Positions 18,078 through 21,065 of a stretch of 21,065 nucleotides of DNA are shown piece by piece. The notes under the pieces were generated by a model that searched no databases, had not been told where the DNA came from, and saw only the letters and a list, made by a program, of their open reading frames with translations. Numbering within the stretch: the first letter of the stretch is position 1; the number at the start of each line of letters is the position of its first letter. Location of the stretch: NCBI GenBank assembly GCA_004151065.3, contig NWUY0300003611.1, positions 1 to 21,065 of the forward strand, read 5' to 3'. The translations under genes were made by a program, and so were the position numbers. This stretch comes from Larix sibirica. Its lineage: Eukaryota; Streptophyta; Pinopsida; Pinales; Pinaceae.

Positions 18078-21065
18078 GAGGGTTGGCTCTCTCATTCATT
18101 CTTCATGGTTGGGATTTGAGAGCTCTCTCTCATTTGGAACCTAATAAACTTATCTTTCATTGTGCAACTTGAAGTGTAAGGGTCTCTTCTCCATTCAAAG
18201 TGTGGCATCCTTGTTACTATTTCTTAATATTGTTAATGGATAATAGAATAACTAGAAGCTATTAATTAGGGCAAATCACAAGTGTAATCTACCTCATTGG
18301 AAGAGTTGTGAGGGACAAGACTCCAATTTTTTTGATACCTTGTGCATGATTATATTACATTGCTTCGATCATCTTTCTAAAGCAATTGCTTGTACTAGTT
18401 CATTGTATACAACACTCCCTAGTTAACATTGCTTTAACATAGCACCTTTCTTGGGTCTTAGTGAATTCCTATATTTGTTTTTCAACATGTTAGGGTTTGT
18501 TTGTGATATGTCCATGCAGTTATAATTTCCCTAACCCTTTCTAACCTCGCCCCTTTCTTGGACTAGCCTCCCTTTACTCCTTTTTCCCCAAGGATTGGCA
18601 CTAGTCTTTATGGTCCTCCCTTCACCCTTTTTATTTCCTATACTAAAAAACAATATTGTTTTGCTAAGATATCTCTTCAAATCACCTTGACCCTTCATTA
18701 CCATAGCCTAGTAATCCAATCCTAGGGAAGCCTCCCTTGAATTGGAGAAGAACCAACCTAAAGTGTGGAGAAGTGGTCACTAAGGTGACAATGGATAATG
18801 CCTCTAAATTATGGTTGGGTTAGCATTGTTTTTTTGGGCTTTAATCGCACATGCTAATTTGAGTTGTAACACACACTTTGGCATTTTTCACATATGGCAG
18901 CAACGATAGTCCGCACACACTATTTATTGTTATATACAAACCCCTAGAACCAGAGATGTCAACAACCAAGCAAGACCTTCATGGAAGGCCAATTGTCACT
19001 TTGACTTATTACTAGTGCAAATGTATAAAATTTATACAAATATGTTATTAGCACCTAGATCATTAATCCCCAGCAAACAAGATGATGCCTCTCAACTTTC
19101 AAAACTTTTCAGCATACTAGATCACTCGTTCTCTCAAACATGATGCCTCACATGGCATACTAGATCACGCCTTCTCTCCAACATGATGCCTCACAACTTT
19201 CAAAACTTGTTTTGTCACGTTAATAATTAATAGCATAATTTAAATGCTATATATTTATCTCAAATATGAAATATGAATGTGTACGTAATTTGAAAGCATA
19301 AGCTAAAATAGTTTATGTTCATGATGGCTTTTATAACTTTAATTTGTCTTGGGTTTGAAGTTATTATATGTTCACTACACATCCTAGGCTCATATATATA
19401 ATAAAATTCTACTTTGATGTGTAACCAAATGTTATGACTTAACAATAACAATGCCGATGATCATTCCAAAATCCCATTGGCATAAATAGACAAAGTACAT
19501 TTTTCATTTGTTTAGGATCGAGACCCCAAATTTACTAAATATTGTCTTAAGCTTTGCAAAGAAACATCTCTTAATTTTCTTCCTTGCTTTTTCGAAGGGG
19601 TCCGGTAGCTCTGGGTTCCAAGACTCTAACCCACATCCACAGTTTGAGAACAAGTTATGGTCATCCTCCACTTGTGTTATTGTTGTCCATCATCCCTTTG
19701 GTCTTTGGTCACAGAAAATTGATTCAATATTAACACGTCAAAACACTGAAAATAGAACAAACCAAAACATCATAACCAGAACTGGAATTCACAAATTTTC
19801 AAATCAAATTAGACCTAGTGCAACATTGTTTAAAATGTCATGTTGAAAATTTCTCCAGCTAAAATATATTCAAATTTTAATCAAAATAGCTATATTAATA
19901 TCCAAAATGTAAATCCAAATCATCAGACATCAAATACACAAAGTATGGGACTAAGCTTGCTTCATCTTGGTGAGTGGTTTCAACCATTGCTACTATTTTT
20001 GTTTCAAATCAATGTATGGGTTTCAATCAGCGAGCATCATTCAACATCATGAACCCATTCTAGGTTTCAATCTTACAATTCCACAATTTCCACTTCAAAT
20101 AGAAATTGTATAGGTTTCAATCAGTGGGCATCATTCAGTATTATATTCCCCTTTTAGGGTTTAATCTTAGAATCCCACTATTCCCATCTCAAATAGTAAA
20201 AGTATAAGGGGTGTTTTGAATATATCCTGGACTGGCCAAAACTTGCAGCAGAATCCTTTAACTTGGAAGAAGATCTATCCGATCATTCTCCTATCAGTAC
20301 ATCTTCTAAAGGATGAAAAACCTAAAAACATCCCTTGTAGATTGAATGCTTTGCAGTTATCATGTCCAGATACTGAACAGAAAATCAGAATGTGATGGGA
20401 TTGTGATGAGATGACCTTACAACAGTAAAAAGGCCTGAAATGTTATCATTAATGAAGAAATTTCAGCAGCTCAATGGAAAACTCAAAGAATGAAAATCCA
20501 AGACCTTCGGGTACATTTGTCAATTTCTCTAAAAAACAAAACCTGGAAAAAGAAATGGAACATATCCAATCTGACATGATTTGAGAAGATGCATGGACAG
20601 GGGGGCACCAGTCCCTAGAAAACATTCAGTCTTTGAACAGGATCAAAGAAGCAAATGATTAACCAATGCTGGACAAAAGCAAAAGACTAGTGGACTCTGC
20701 TTCCAATACAATGGGGCAACCTCAGAGAAATTAGATGGAAACTCATTTGAAAGATACCACACTGTGGCCAACTCCTGAAGCAAAGGAAGTAAATATCATC
20801 AATCAAGCTCTAAGATGCAGATCTATCAGTGTTGGAACAAGGACTACCTGAGTCGGAAGGTGAAAACTAAAGGAAATATACTGTAAAGGAAGGTTACATT
20901 CAAGCCCTGCAGGGAGAATTACAGTTCTCAAAATACCCCATGTGGAAAAAAAACTGGAACCCAGGTGTTTGGCATAAGATTGAAACCTTTGTGTTTGGCA
21001 GAAGAAGGCAAATCTGAAAAGAAGAGAATTATCAAGTAGAACCTGAAAAGGAGAAATTCAAGGAC
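18078..21065. repeat. Large duplicated unit, copy B part 2
   Basis: This segment aligns to 12613-15600 at a constant offset of 5465. The first 132 bases are diverged, then it is nearly identical to the window end (one difference noted, 20261). It includes duplicates of the 43-bp and 94-bp tandem repeats and, from 20200, the first part of the unidentified decayed coding region. The unit probably continues beyond the window. Confidence 0.93.

Overview
This window is repeat-dominated plant nuclear DNA. It is AT-rich, contains no intact host gene, and is built mainly from decayed LTR retrotransposons. The chromodomain-bearing Ty3/gypsy Pol and the long non-coding repeats suggest a large seed-plant genome. 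A conifer draft assembly is my best guess, but this rests on general family resemblance and not on a search. Four isolated single 'n' characters (7538, 8849, 16408, 18077) look like contig joins. At least two of them separate contig ends that overlap each other in homologous coordinates. The sequence around each n should therefore be treated as a scaffold join and not as proven genomic adjacency.

Layout. (1) 183-1248 holds a broken Ty1/copia-type gag with a charged N-terminal part, one intact CCHC knuckle and one damaged knuckle. (2) 1249-3392 has no recognisable pol. It ends in reiterated polypurine tracts and is followed by a probable LTR from 3393 with a TATA box at 3872. (3) 4214-7217 is a long Ty3/gypsy chromovirus relic on the + strand, ordered protease tail, reverse transcriptase, RNase H, integrase, GPY module, start of chromodomain. 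It is broken by stops and frameshifts, begins with an in-frame scrap of integrase fused to protease, and is interrupted at about 7218 by a different LTR-like sequence. (4) 7539-8848 is a near-perfect copy of 5222-6531. (5) 8850-9919 is the 3' end of a younger relative of the same gypsy family, with an intact integrase DDE triad, a chromodomain, a polypurine tract and a 3' LTR from 9920 with a TATA box at 10033. (6) 9920-11076 is LTR and unannotated sequence. (7) 11077-15600 is repeated almost perfectly as 16409-18076 plus 18078-21065. (8) Inside that unit, 14735-16348 holds a previously unlabelled decayed + strand coding region rich in tryptophan blocks, whose family I cannot name.

Nothing here forms an operon or a working pathway. 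The gag and gypsy Pol parts are dead copies of machinery that once reverse-transcribed and integrated element DNA. The main value of the window lies in the chimeric gypsy 5' end, the pol-less copia-like unit, the unidentified coding relic, and the evidence on which duplications are genomic and which come from assembly.
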